The notes beneath the pieces were generated by a model that was not told where the DNA came from, ran no database searches, and saw nothing but the letters and a program-made list of their open reading frames with translations. 64,000 nt of DNA. It comes from Christensenella sp. UBA2853. GTDB lineage: Bacteria > Bacillota > Clostridia > Christensenellales > Aristaeellaceae. Position 1 is the stretch's first letter. Every line of letters begins with the position of its first letter. This document shows positions 52,587 to 61,514 of this stretch, in pieces. A program made the translations under genes and the position numbers. The stretch spans positions 1-64,000 of the forward strand of contig DEFL01000049.1 of the NCBI GenBank assembly GCA_002350845.1, read 5' to 3'.

Positions 52587-54374
52587 TCAGATCCGGCTGC
52601 GCATTTTTTGAAGTTCCATCAGTCTGGTCATCGCCCGAAGCTGCCCGTCAGGGGGAAGGGCAGACATGGACTTTGTGATTTCTGCAATCTCTGCATCAAT
52701 ACGAGCTGCACGCATGGTATGCATGCCCTGTTTGGCCAGCTGAAGAAGTTCGTTTGTATCTTCTGCCGGGGGCGGCGTCATCAGGCGGCTCGCACGAGCA
52801 ACATCTTCCGGTGTTTTCTGCTTTTCGATGATCGCGGCAGGGGAACGTCCGGATTTGAGATCAATGAAAACATCTTTGAGAAAAGGATCCGTGAAATCTT
52901 CTTCCTCCATCAGTTCATCCGGCGGAAGTTTGCCGGTGGCAAACAGAGAGATCAGCAGTTCCTCACCCCGTACATGTTCATTGACCGGTGTGTGAACGGG
53001 AACTTTTCTGGGGACGGATGGAGTACGAATTGGCGCAGACGCGGAAGATGCAGGGTCAGGTCTGGACTGACCGATCTGCGCCAGAAGCACATCTCTGGAA
53101 AACCCGGTCTGAAGGACCAGGTCCTGAAGATGATTTTCCAGCTCCACCGGCTCAAGACCTTTGAGTATGCTCCCTGCAGCTTTTGCATACTCAGTCCGGC
53201 CTTCCTTGGTTGAAAGATCGTACTGCTCCTTCAGCCGGCGCAGCCTGTAGGTTTCAGGGGATAAAACAGGAAGGTTTTCGAAACCTTCCAAACCATCTCT
53301 CCGGATGAACTCATCAGGGTCCAGCCCATCCGGGAAGTCCAGAACACGAACATCCATGCCGGCATTCCGGAAGATCTCCAATCCGCGCAGGATGGCGTGC
53401 TGGCCTGCACTGTCACCGTCATAGGCAAGATAAACCTTTGGCACATAACGCTTGATCAGACGGGCCTGTTCATCGGTGAGGGAGGTCCCAAGCGTGGCGA
53501 CTACGCCTTTGACACCATACTGCGAGAGCGCGATGACGTCCATGTATCCTTCCACCAGAACAACATGATCAAGATGTCGTTCCTTATGAAGCAGATTTGC
53601 AGCATAGACACCTAGACGTTTGTTGTAGATGGGAGTATCGCTTGTGTTCAGGTATTTGGGCGTTCCCTTGCCGAGAATTCTGCCGCCGAAGCCGCGGACA
53701 TTCCCATGCGCATCAATAATTGGAAACATCGCACGATTACGGAACATATCGTATTGCCGCCGGGGACGGGCAGGACTGTCGGCTGTTGCGTTTTCTGCTT
53801 CCTTCACAACTGTGAGACCGGCCAGTTCGAGCTCCTGCGCAGTAAACCCCATGGAAGTCAGATGTTTCATGAGGCTGTCCCATGAATCAGGGGCTGCTCC
53901 AAGCCCGAATCGCCGGATCACATGATCATTCAGACCTCTGCCTCTGAGATAATCCAGACTTGCTTTTCCGGCATCTGTAAACAGGGTCTGATGAAAAAAG
54001 CGCGCAGCTTCACGATTTGCATTCAAAAGACGTTCATTCTGCGACTGCCTTTTCTGATAATCAGGGTCGTCTACTGGCTGGGGTACCGGGAGATGGACCA
54101 GATCGGCGAGATATTTTAATGCCTCACCGTATGTCAGGTGCTCCATTTCCATAATGAAATTAATCACGGAGCCTCCGGCTTTGCAGCCGAAGCAATAGTA
54201 GAATCTTCCTTCCGGGTTAACAGAGAAGGAAGCTGTTTTTTCCCCGTGAAACGGACACAGCCCCCAATAGTTTCGCCCTTTCTTTTTCAGTGGAACATAG
54301 GATGAGATGATCTGAACCAGATCTGCCCTTTCCCGGAGCTCCTCAACCCATGATTCCGGATACCTTCCTGGCAT
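52587..54374 (-). CDS. dnaG: DNA primase
   Basis: A 595-residue primase. The zinc site is C40, H43, C61 and C64 (LCPFHGEKTASFSV, CFGC). The TOPRIM domain shows VLVEGYMDVIALSQYG and YDGDSAGQHA. The C-terminal helicase-binding region is present. The ATG at 54374 matches the family start (PESWVEELRERADL); a GTG at 54404 with AGGAAA upstream would add ten residues and is possible. It starts the dnaG-rpoD-rpoD-trmK-nif3 operon. Confidence 0.95.
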   Translation of the reverse strand: MPGRYPESWVEELRERADLVQIISSYVPLKKKGRNYWGLCPFHGEKTASFSVNPEGRFYYCFGCKAGGSVINFIMEMEHLTYGEALKYLADLVHLPVPQPVDDPDYQKRQSQNERLLNANREAARFFHQTLFTDAGKASLDYLRGRGLNDHVIRRFGLGAAPDSWDSLMKHLTSMGFTAQELELAGLTVVKEAENATADSPARPRRQYDMFRNRAMFPIIDAHGNVRGFGGRILGKGTPKYLNTSDTPIYNKRLGVYAANLLHKERHLDHVVLVEGYMDVIALSQYGVKGVVATLGTSLTDEQARLIKRYVPKVYLAYDGDSAGQHAILRGLEIFRNAGMDVRVLDFPDGLDPDEFIRRDGLEGFENLPVLSPETYRLRRLKEQYDLSTKEGRTEYAKAAGSILKGLEPVELENHLQDLVLQTGFSRDVLLAQIGQSRPDPASSASAPIRTPSVPRKVPVHTPVNEHVRGEELLISLFATGKLPPDELMEEEDFTDPFLKDVFIDLKSGRSPAAIIEKQKTPEDVARASRLMTPPPAEDTNELLQLAKQGMHTMRAARIDAEIAEITKSMSALPPDGQLRAMTRLMELQKMRSRI

Positions 54375-54446
54375 TTCGATCACCAAACCATAGTTTCGTC
54401 GCACTTTGATTTTTTCCTGCCGAGAGGATGAAAATCTGTGCTGAGG

Positions 54447-55451
54447 TTACAGAACACTGAATCCGGATGGAACAAACATGGAATTAAATGTACGGATGGC
54501 ATAGCGGTCCGTCATGCCGGAGAGAAAATCACAGACACCGCGTTCTGTCCCTTCCTGGAAACAGATGACCAGATATTCCTCGGGCAGTTCATTGGTATGT
54601 GTGCAGAAATACTGAAACATGGTATGGATGATGTGATCACATTTTTCTTCCTGCATCCTGCGCCATGAATCCATATAGACTTTTTCGAACATGAATTCTC
54701 TCAGTCCGTCCATGGCGCTTTGAATCATCGGAGACATGGAAATACTGGTTTTGCCCTGGGAAGAGTCAATCAGATCGGACACCATCGTGCCAATCCGCTC
54801 AGAGTGTGTTTTCCCGAGAATGCGCAGACAATCAGCGGGAAGCTCAAATTCCTTAAGGACACCGCCACGGATCGCGTCATCAAGATCATGATTCAGATAG
54901 GCAATCCGGTCGGCATACCGCACGCACCAACCCTCAAGCGTGGATGGCGTTTCTTTTCCGGAATGACAAAGGATGCCGTTTCGGACTTCTGCAGTCAGAT
55001 TCAGGCCTTGACCATTGTGCTCCAGCACATCCACCACGCGAAGAGACTGCTCATTATGCCGGAATCCTTCCGGCATAACAGCATTGAGTGAGCTTTCCCC
55101 AATATGTCCAAAGGGGGTATGTCCAAGGTCGTGTCCGAGTGCAATGGCTTCAGTCAGGTCTTCATTCAGATGAAGTCCGCGTGCAAGGGTGCGGGCAACC
55201 TGCATGACTTCGAGCGTATGAGTCAGGCGGGTTCTGTAGTGGTCTCCTTCAGGGGCAAGAAAAACCTGTGTTTTTCCTTCGAGGCGGCGGAACGCTTTGC
55301 AATGAATGATGCGGTCGCGGTCACGCTGAAAACAGGTTCGGATGCTGTCCTCTTCGCCCGGATGAAGTCTTCCCTGGGTTTGATCTGCAAAGGAGGCAAG
55401 AGGGGAAAGAAACTGATGTTCCCGCGCCTGGACTTCCTCGCGAAGACTCAT
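54447..55451 (-). CDS. dGTPase-like dNTP triphosphohydrolase (HD domain)
   Basis: A 334-residue HD-domain protein of the dGTPase type 2 family, cleaving dNTPs to nucleosides and triphosphate. Conserved features are RDRIIHCKAFRRLEGKTQVF, RTRLTHTLEV and HDLGHTPFGH with the metal ligands, and YADRIAYLNHDLDD. The ATG at 55451 has AAGGTGG 9 bases upstream, but that site is inside a strong hairpin. It sits between the glucokinase gene and dnaG. Confidence 0.88.
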   Translation of the reverse strand: MSLREEVQAREHQFLSPLASFADQTQGRLHPGEEDSIRTCFQRDRDRIIHCKAFRRLEGKTQVFLAPEGDHYRTRLTHTLEVMQVARTLARGLHLNEDLTEAIALGHDLGHTPFGHIGESSLNAVMPEGFRHNEQSLRVVDVLEHNGQGLNLTAEVRNGILCHSGKETPSTLEGWCVRYADRIAYLNHDLDDAIRGGVLKEFELPADCLRILGKTHSERIGTMVSDLIDSSQGKTSISMSPMIQSAMDGLREFMFEKVYMDSWRRMQEEKCDHIIHTMFQYFCTHTNELPEEYLVICFQEGTERGVCDFLSGMTDRYAIRTFNSMFVPSGFSVL

Positions 55452-55485
55452 AAAAAAACACCACCTTAGAGTGAAATCTAAGGTG
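55452..55485 (-). promoter_or_regulatory. Hairpin hiding the ribosome site of the dGTPase-like gene
   Basis: On the minus strand CACCTTAGA pairs perfectly with TCTAAGGTG around TTTCAC, then GTG and TTTTTTT run straight into the ATG at 55451. The 3' arm contains most of the AAGGTGG ribosome site. It can therefore block initiation or act as an intrinsic terminator of incoming transcripts. Confidence 0.75.
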
Positions 55486-55556
55486 TATATACTCCGCGTA
55501 TTGCATAAAATCCTTCTTTTGGCCGTGCGGCGTTTTGCCGGAGGGGGAAAAAGCAT

Positions 55557-55580
55557 AAAAAAAGCGGGCATCCGCCCGCC
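55557..55580 (-). terminator. Terminator after glucokinase
   Basis: GCGGGC/GCCCGC with loop GGAT on the minus strand, followed by TTTTTTT. Confidence 0.85.
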
Positions 55581-55588
55581 TGGAAGAA

Positions 55589-56530
55589 TTATGAAAGCAT
55601 CGCTGCGCCGATAATGCCTGCATCAGCACCGAGCCGTGCAAGTTCAATATGCGCATAGGGAAGTTCTTTATAAAGAATATACTTCGGGACTTCTGCGCGC
55701 ACGGCATCAAGAAGGAATGCGCCGGATTTTGCCACACCGCCGCCGAGTACGATCACTTCGGGGTCGAGAATGTTGATGACATTGGCAATGGTCTGACCGA
55801 GCGCTTTGATAAAGCGGCGGAAGACTTTGACAGCAGTGGGATCACCTTCACGGGCTGCATCGATGACGTGGCGTGCTGTCAGCTTCTTCAGGTCACCTTC
55901 GCAGGAATCCATCAGCATGCTTTCGGGATGACGCCCGAGCAGTTCTCTTGCCATACGAATGATGGCTGTTGCAGAACAATAACGCTCGACACAGCCGTGA
56001 TTGCCGCATGTGCACGGTTCACCGTCAAGCTCAAGGATGCTGTGTCCCAGTTCGCTGCCCACTCCGTGCGCTCCGCTCCATACACGGCCTCCGAGAATAA
56101 TGCCCGACCCAATGCCGGTACCGATGGTGATGAAAACGGAAGAGGAGGAACCAGCACTCACACCGGCAACGCTTTCTGCGAGCCCCGCAACGGTAGCATC
56201 ATTATCGACAAACACAGGCTTGTCGATATATTTTCTGAACTCTTCACGGAACGGGACATGCTTCCATCCAAGGTTTGTGCAGTAGATGACAGCACCGGTC
56301 TTCTGGTCTGCTACGCCTGGAACACCAGCGCCGATGGAGGCGATGTCCAGAAGGGAGTATCCGCCTTTTTTGACCATGTCAAGGGCACATTCAGCCATCT
56401 GGCGTACCTGCTCTGAGAAAGGAAGGGATGTGTTGGTTACAACTTCACCGCGCTCAAGAATATGGCCTTTCTCGTCGACAATCCCCATTTGAATACCGGT
56501 GCCTCCGATATCCAATCCGATGCGATACAT
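55589..56530 (-). CDS. ROK-family glucokinase
   Basis: A 313-residue cytoplasmic sugar kinase. The phosphate-binding motif is GLDIGGTGIQMG, the catalytic D111 is in VDNDATVAG, and the ROK zinc site is H163 with C173, C175 and C180 (CTCGNHGC). It should phosphorylate glucose, released by the GH3 enzyme or from sucrose. No repressor helix-turn-helix precedes it, so it is an enzyme, not a ROK regulator. It lies 48 bases downstream of hprK. Confidence 0.9.
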   Translation of the reverse strand: MYRIGLDIGGTGIQMGIVDEKGHILERGEVVTNTSLPFSEQVRQMAECALDMVKKGGYSLLDIASIGAGVPGVADQKTGAVIYCTNLGWKHVPFREEFRKYIDKPVFVDNDATVAGLAESVAGVSAGSSSSVFITIGTGIGSGIILGGRVWSGAHGVGSELGHSILELDGEPCTCGNHGCVERYCSATAIIRMARELLGRHPESMLMDSCEGDLKKLTARHVIDAAREGDPTAVKVFRRFIKALGQTIANVINILDPEVIVLGGGVAKSGAFLLDAVRAEVPKYILYKELPYAHIELARLGADAGIIGAAMLS

Positions 56531-56578
56531 AATGAAACCTTCTTTCAGATATATTATATATTTAATGATGAACTATGA

Positions 56579-57493
56579 TTACCGTGCGGGGTGCAGTGTG
56601 CGCATACGCCTGTCCAGCTCATGCGGCGCACTGTAGCCAATGCTTTTCAGAGAATAATTTCTTGCGGCGACTTCCACAATGATGGCAAGATTTCGTCCGG
56701 GACGAACCGGGGTAATCAGCAGGGGAAGTTCCACATCAAGAATCTTGATATGCTCATCTTCCATGCCGAGCCGCACATATTCTTTTGTCTCGACCCATTT
56801 CTCCAGGTGAATGACAAGGTCAATCCGCTTGGAAAGCGCGACAGCACTGACACCATACATTGCGCGAATGTCGATAATGCCGATCCCTCTGATTTCCATG
56901 AAGTTGCGGATCATGGCAGGACACTGTCCGACCAGTGTGTCGTCCGCAACGCGGCAGACCTCGACAACATCATCTGCGATCAGCACATGACCGCGTTTGA
57001 TCAATTCCAGCGCGGTCTCGCTTTTGCCTACGCCGGATTCTCCAGTGATGAGAACACCGACACCGTATACATCCACCAGTACAGCATGCCGGGTTACGCG
57101 TGGAGCCAGGGCGTGGGTCAGGTACTGCACGCAGTCAAATGAAAACTTGGTGGTGATTTCCTGCGTGAGGTAAACAGCGATGTCATGCTCCCTGGCCGCA
57201 TCAAGAAAATCCTTGGGCGGTTCCATGCCTCTGCAGCAGATAACGCAGGGCATCTTATAGGAGAAATACTGGGAGTACATGGCAACACGCTGCTGCGGAT
57301 CCATGGAGTAGAGATAACTCATTTCCACTTTGCCGATCACCTGAGGACGCTCATACGCAAAGTACTCATAGAAACCACAGAACTGCATGCCTGGACGGTT
57401 GAAGTCAGCACTGTGAATGTCCCAGGCTTCCACAGAGGAGGGGGACAGGAGGGTGAGACCGAGTGTGGATGCGAAATCTTCTGCCTGTATCAT
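56579..57493 (-). CDS. hprK: HPr kinase/phosphorylase
   Basis: A 304-residue bifunctional enzyme that phosphorylates HPr at Ser46 and drives carbon catabolite control. The P-loop is GESGVGKS (151-158), the catalytic H136 is in RHAVLVDVYG, and the family signature VEIRGIGIIDIRAM-like stretch reads MEIRGIGIIDIRAM. Length is normal. Its presence implies CcpA-type control of the sugar genes here. It is in an operon with a HAD gene upstream and glucokinase downstream. Confidence 0.95.
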   Translation of the reverse strand: MIQAEDFASTLGLTLLSPSSVEAWDIHSADFNRPGMQFCGFYEYFAYERPQVIGKVEMSYLYSMDPQQRVAMYSQYFSYKMPCVICCRGMEPPKDFLDAAREHDIAVYLTQEITTKFSFDCVQYLTHALAPRVTRHAVLVDVYGVGVLITGESGVGKSETALELIKRGHVLIADDVVEVCRVADDTLVGQCPAMIRNFMEIRGIGIIDIRAMYGVSAVALSKRIDLVIHLEKWVETKEYVRLGMEDEHIKILDVELPLLITPVRPGRNLAIIVEVAARNYSLKSIGYSAPHELDRRMRTLHPAR

Positions 57494-57510
57494 AATAGCA
57501 TCCTTTCAGA

Positions 57511-58311
57511 TCAGAAGTAGCTGGGAAAATGGTCCAGAAGGTAATGCGCGATACCGTCGTTTTCATTGCTTGGGCACACATCATCTGCACAGGACTTCAC
57601 CTCATCCCATGCATTGGCAACCGCAACACCTGTTCCAGCGGCCTGTATCATGCTCAGATCATTCAGGCTGTCACCGAAGGCAATCGTCTGTTCAAGATGA
57701 AATCCAAAATGATCCGCACAGAATGAAAGAGCGAGCCCTTTGGATGTATTGAGTGGATTCACCTCAAGGAATGTGGGCTTGGACGTCGTGATACTGGCCC
57801 GGCCAGCAAAGCGGACCGAGGCATCGGATCGCATCCTGGAGACCAGGTCGGGATCAGCCATCAGCAGGATCTTGCATGTCGGGTGATTCTGAAGGAAACC
57901 GATCAGATCCGGCGTCTGCACGCCGCGCAGACCCGTGGAAACCGCATACTCCTTTGCGTGATAAGATTCCTTATTATAATGGAAGGAACCATAATCGTAA
58001 GTCTGCATATAGACGCCATACTCATCACCAAAACGGATGATGTCTTCAGCTGTCTTGAGCGGAAGTGCGACCTTCATGAGGCATTTGCCACCAGTGTTCC
58101 ACACTTCAGCGCCATTGCATGCGATAAATGTATCACAGCAACCGAGCCGATGAACATAGGGTTCCATGCTTTCGGGAGATCTTCCACTGGCAGGAATGAT
58201 GCGGATGCCCTTCAAGGCAAGCGTACGCAGAACACGTACGGTTGTATCGGATATTGTACGGTCATTATGCAGAAGAGTATCATCGAGATCAAAAACAACA
58301 GCTTCCGTCAA
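57511..58311 (-). CDS. HAD-superfamily hydrolase, Cof type
   Basis: A 266-residue phosphatase of the same class as the one at 39074-39925 but not a close copy. Motif I is FDLDDTLL, motif II IIPASGRSPE, motif IV FGDSLNDLSMI. A cap domain is in the middle. Its place with hprK and glucokinase hints at a sugar phosphate, but this is not proven. It starts the operon, about 17 bases before hprK. Confidence 0.87.
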   Translation of the reverse strand: MTEAVVFDLDDTLLHNDRTISDTTVRVLRTLALKGIRIIPASGRSPESMEPYVHRLGCCDTFIACNGAEVWNTGGKCLMKVALPLKTAEDIIRFGDEYGVYMQTYDYGSFHYNKESYHAKEYAVSTGLRGVQTPDLIGFLQNHPTCKILLMADPDLVSRMRSDASVRFAGRASITTSKPTFLEVNPLNTSKGLALSFCADHFGFHLEQTIAFGDSLNDLSMIQAAGTGVAVANAWDEVKSCADDVCPSNENDGIAHYLLDHFPSYF

Positions 58312-58450
58312 TGGTATACCTCCCTGCTTCGGGTGTAGAGGACTGGGAGAGATTATAGCAGATAAGGTTTCATTTTGCTATGGCTTTTACTCTCTTTTTC
58401 AGACAGCACCAGACAGCACCAGACGGGCAGGAAAAAGCAAGGGAAGTTAA

Positions 58451-58478
58451 TTGACAAATTTACTATTCAAGGTAAGAT
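58451..58478 (+). promoter_or_regulatory. GH3 gene promoter candidate
   Basis: TTGACA (58451-58456) with TAAGAT (58473-58478) at a 16-base spacing; GATAAT (58476-58481) at 19 is an alternative. Confidence 0.55.
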
Positions 58479-58527
58479 AATAAAAAGTGTTTTCTGTGTT
58501 TCGTTTTAACTGAAGGAGGATATCGGT

Positions 58528-60600
58528 ATGAATCATGCGGAGGCTCGTGTCCTGGCGGAACGTCTTGTTGCTCAGATGACACTGGAAGAAAAAGCATCGC
58601 AGCTGCGGTATAATGCGCCTGCCATTGAGCGCCTTGGTATACCCGAGTATAACTGGTGGAATGAAGCACTGCATGGTGTTGCACGGGCAGGCACGGCGAC
58701 TGTTTTTCCTCAGGCGATAGGACTGGCGGCTGTGTTTGATGAGGCATTCCATCAGAAGATTGCCGATACAGTGGCGACGGAAGCCAGGGCAAAATACAAT
58801 GCCCAGAGAGCACATGGAGACCGTGACATTTATAAGGGACTTACGTTCTGGAGCCCGAATATCAATATCTTCCGTGATCCGAGGTGGGGACGTGGTCACG
58901 AAACGCTTGGCGAGGACCCGTATCTGACCAGCCGCATGGGTACGGCGTACATCAAGGGCCTGCAGGGAGACGGCGAATATATGAAAACTGCGGCCTGTGC
59001 AAAGCACTTCTGCGTGCATTCAGGTCCTGAGGCCATCCGTCATGAATTTGACGCAGTTGCAACACCGAAGGATATGGAAGAAACGTATCTCCCGGCATTT
59101 GAAAGCGCAGTCCGTGAAGGACATGTGGAAGCCGTTATGGGAGCATACAACCGGGTGAACGGCGAGCCTGCATGCGGTTCCAAAACGCTGCTGACTGATA
59201 TTCTGCGGGATAAATGGGGATTTGAAGGACATGTCACCAGCGACTGCTGGGCGATTATGGACTTTCATATGTATCATCATGTGACGGATACAGCACCGGA
59301 AAGCGCTGCTCTGGCCCTGAAGAGCGGGTGTGACCTGAACTGCGGAGAAGTCTATCTCCATCTTCTTGAAGCGTTGCAGGAAGGCCTCATTACGGAAGAT
59401 GACATTACGGAGGCTGCTGTCCGGCTCTTCACGACACGTTACCTGCTGGGTATGTTTGCAGACGACTGTGCATGGGACGCGATCGGATATGAGCAGAATG
59501 ATACGGATGAGCATGATGCACTTGCCCAGGCTGCTGCCGAAAAGAGCATGGTCCTTCTGAAAAATGACGGTATTCTTCCGCTTGATCCGGAGAAAATTCA
59601 TTCTGTTGCTGTGATTGGACCCAACGCGGAAAGCATCAGGGCACTGATTGGAAATTATCATGGAACAAGCAGCCGCTATGTTACGCTGCTTGACGGAATT
59701 CGCTCCTACTGCCGCGAGCATGGAATCCGGGTATTCTATTCTGAGGGATGTCCTTTGGTAAACAATAAGGCGGAAGGACTTGCAAAACAGGATGATCGTT
59801 TCTCTGAAGCCGTCGCGTGTGCTGAAATGGCCGATGTGGTGATTGCCTGTGTTGGTCTGGATGAAACGCTTGAAGGCGAACAGGGCGACGCGAGCAACTA
59901 TTCCGCCAGCGGTGATAAGATTTCACTTGAACTGCCGGAGCCGCAGGTGCGCCTGATGGAAATCCTGGAAAAAACAGGGAAGCCCCTTGTAACTGTTCTT
60001 GCTGCAGGCTCTTCGCTGAATGTCCCGCAGGGAAATGCGGAGGTGCTCGCATGGTATCCCGGACAGGCCGGCGGAACAGCACTTGCACGGATCCTGTTTG
60101 GCGAAGTTTCGCCTTCCGGTAAACTTCCAGTGACTTTTTATGAGAGCATTCAGGATCTTCCGGAATTTACCGATTACAGCATGAAAAACAGAACGTACCG
60201 GTATTATACAGGAAAACCATTGTATCCTTTTGGCTACGGCTTGAGTTATACCTCCTTCGGCATTGAGGTTCTGGAGGCTGATTCAGAGTCCGTGAAGGTC
60301 AGCGTCAAGAATCTTGGTACGATGGATGCGGAAACTGTGGTTGAGATTTATGCGCAGACAGAAGACCCCAATGATTCTCTCCATCCACATCTGTGTGCCT
60401 TCGGAAGAGTCTTTGTTAAAGCCGGAGAAAGTACTGTTTGTACACTGAAACTGGATTCCAACGCATTTACAGTTGTTCATGAGAGCGGCGAGCGCATCCC
60501 TGGAGAAGGGAATAAAAACCTGTGGATCGGTTTTTCACAGCCGGACGACAGAAGCTGCGAACTGACAGGAAGCAAACCTGTCCATGTGACAGTGAAATGA
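58528..60600 (+). CDS. GH3-family beta-glucosidase/beta-xylosidase
   Basis: A 690-residue family 3 glycoside hydrolase without a signal peptide, acting on imported oligosaccharides. The nucleophile is D239 in VTSDCWAI, and the N-terminal substrate loop YNWWNEALHG is that of beta-xylosidase-like GH3 enzymes. The middle alpha/beta domain (LKNDGILPLD) and a C-terminal fibronectin-like domain follow (YGLSYTSFG to the end). Together with the GH10 enzyme it could degrade xylan fragments. AAGGAGG precedes the ATG. It is a single-gene unit. Confidence 0.9.
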   Translation: MNHAEARVLAERLVAQMTLEEKASQLRYNAPAIERLGIPEYNWWNEALHGVARAGTATVFPQAIGLAAVFDEAFHQKIADTVATEARAKYNAQRAHGDRDIYKGLTFWSPNINIFRDPRWGRGHETLGEDPYLTSRMGTAYIKGLQGDGEYMKTAACAKHFCVHSGPEAIRHEFDAVATPKDMEETYLPAFESAVREGHVEAVMGAYNRVNGEPACGSKTLLTDILRDKWGFEGHVTSDCWAIMDFHMYHHVTDTAPESAALALKSGCDLNCGEVYLHLLEALQEGLITEDDITEAAVRLFTTRYLLGMFADDCAWDAIGYEQNDTDEHDALAQAAAEKSMVLLKNDGILPLDPEKIHSVAVIGPNAESIRALIGNYHGTSSRYVTLLDGIRSYCREHGIRVFYSEGCPLVNNKAEGLAKQDDRFSEAVACAEMADVVIACVGLDETLEGEQGDASNYSASGDKISLELPEPQVRLMEILEKTGKPLVTVLAAGSSLNVPQGNAEVLAWYPGQAGGTALARILFGEVSPSGKLPVTFYESIQDLPEFTDYSMKNRTYRYYTGKPLYPFGYGLSYTSFGIEVLEADSESVKVSVKNLGTMDAETVVEIYAQTEDPNDSLHPHLCAFGRVFVKAGESTVCTLKLDSNAFTVVHESGERIPGEGNKNLWIGFSQPDDRSCELTGSKPVHVTVK

Positions 60601-60605
60601 TCACT

Positions 60606-60637
60606 GGAAAAAAGTCATCCTGATGGATGGCTTTTTC
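60606..60637 (+). terminator. Terminator after GH3
   Basis: AAAAAGTCATCC pairs with GGATGGCTTTTT around TGAT, right after the stop codon. Confidence 0.85.
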
Positions 60638-60736
60638 TTGTTGAACGAAGTCAGGAAGAAGTTGGGGCGGGCGGTTTTGTTCCGGAAAATGTGATCTCAT
60701 AAACCGGGAAAAACAGGGGGGTCTAAGAAAAATGCA

Positions 60737-60765
60737 TTGTAAAAAGAAAGGGGTTTGGATATAAT
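60737..60765 (+). promoter_or_regulatory. Promoter of the DUF2461-phosphomutase operon
   Basis: TTGTAA (60737-60742), 17-base spacer, TATAAT (60760-60765), about 27 bases before the ATG. Confidence 0.65.
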
Positions 60766-60791
60766 GAAACTGTAGTTTAGGGGGTGCAACC

Positions 60792-61514
60792 ATGTTTACC
60801 GGCTTCCCGGAAGGGACGGACCAGTTTTTTCTTGATATTCGATTTCACAACAATGCCGATTTTTTTCATTCGAATATTGAGCGTTATCGAAAAGAAGTGC
60901 AGGCTCCGTTTTATGCACTGATTGAGGATCTGGTCCCTTCTTTGCTTGACATTGATTCACAGATGGAAACGCGGCCGCATAAGATCCTCTCCAGACTTCG
61001 CCGCGACATCCGTTTTACGAAGGACAAAACACCTTACAGAGACCATCTGTGGACCTATTTTCACCGTGCAGCTGAGCCAAAGGAGGCTTCAGTTGGATTC
61101 TGGTTTGAGTACGGTCCCGGACGTCTTGCATGGGGAATGGGATGCTGGGGGGACAACCGCCCTCTGATGGACCGCATGCGCAGGTATTTAGCAGCGAACC
61201 CATCCTATTACAGCGGCCTTATTCATGGATGCGGGCTTGCGCAGAAACATCTTGTTCTTCAGGCGGATCTGTGGAAACGAATGCAGATTCCACCGAACAT
61301 TCCCGCCGACCTTGAAGCGTGGTACAGGATACGAAACTTTGGCATTGTGCAGTCGTTTCCGGACCTGCGAGAAGCTGCAGACCGAAGCCTGTTTCTGCAT
61401 ATCCGATCGGATTTTCAGACGATGGCACCTTTGTACAGAATGCTCAGGGGAATGCAGGACGAATTGGATACTGAAGCACTGAATGCACAAAAAAACATGG
61501 AGGAAACAGTATGA
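60792..61514 (+). CDS. DUF2461 family protein
   Basis: A 240-residue protein of the DUF2461 (TIGR02453) family, function unknown. The N-terminal NNADFFHSNIERYRKEVQ and DIRFTKDKTPYRDHLW are family signatures. It is predicted cytoplasmic. GGGGGTG lies before the ATG. Its stop overlaps the start of the phosphohexomutase gene by 4 bases (ATGA), so the two are co-translated. Confidence 0.85.
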   Translation: MFTGFPEGTDQFFLDIRFHNNADFFHSNIERYRKEVQAPFYALIEDLVPSLLDIDSQMETRPHKILSRLRRDIRFTKDKTPYRDHLWTYFHRAAEPKEASVGFWFEYGPGRLAWGMGCWGDNRPLMDRMRRYLAANPSYYSGLIHGCGLAQKHLVLQADLWKRMQIPPNIPADLEAWYRIRNFGIVQSFPDLREAADRSLFLHIRSDFQTMAPLYRMLRGMQDELDTEALNAQKNMEETV

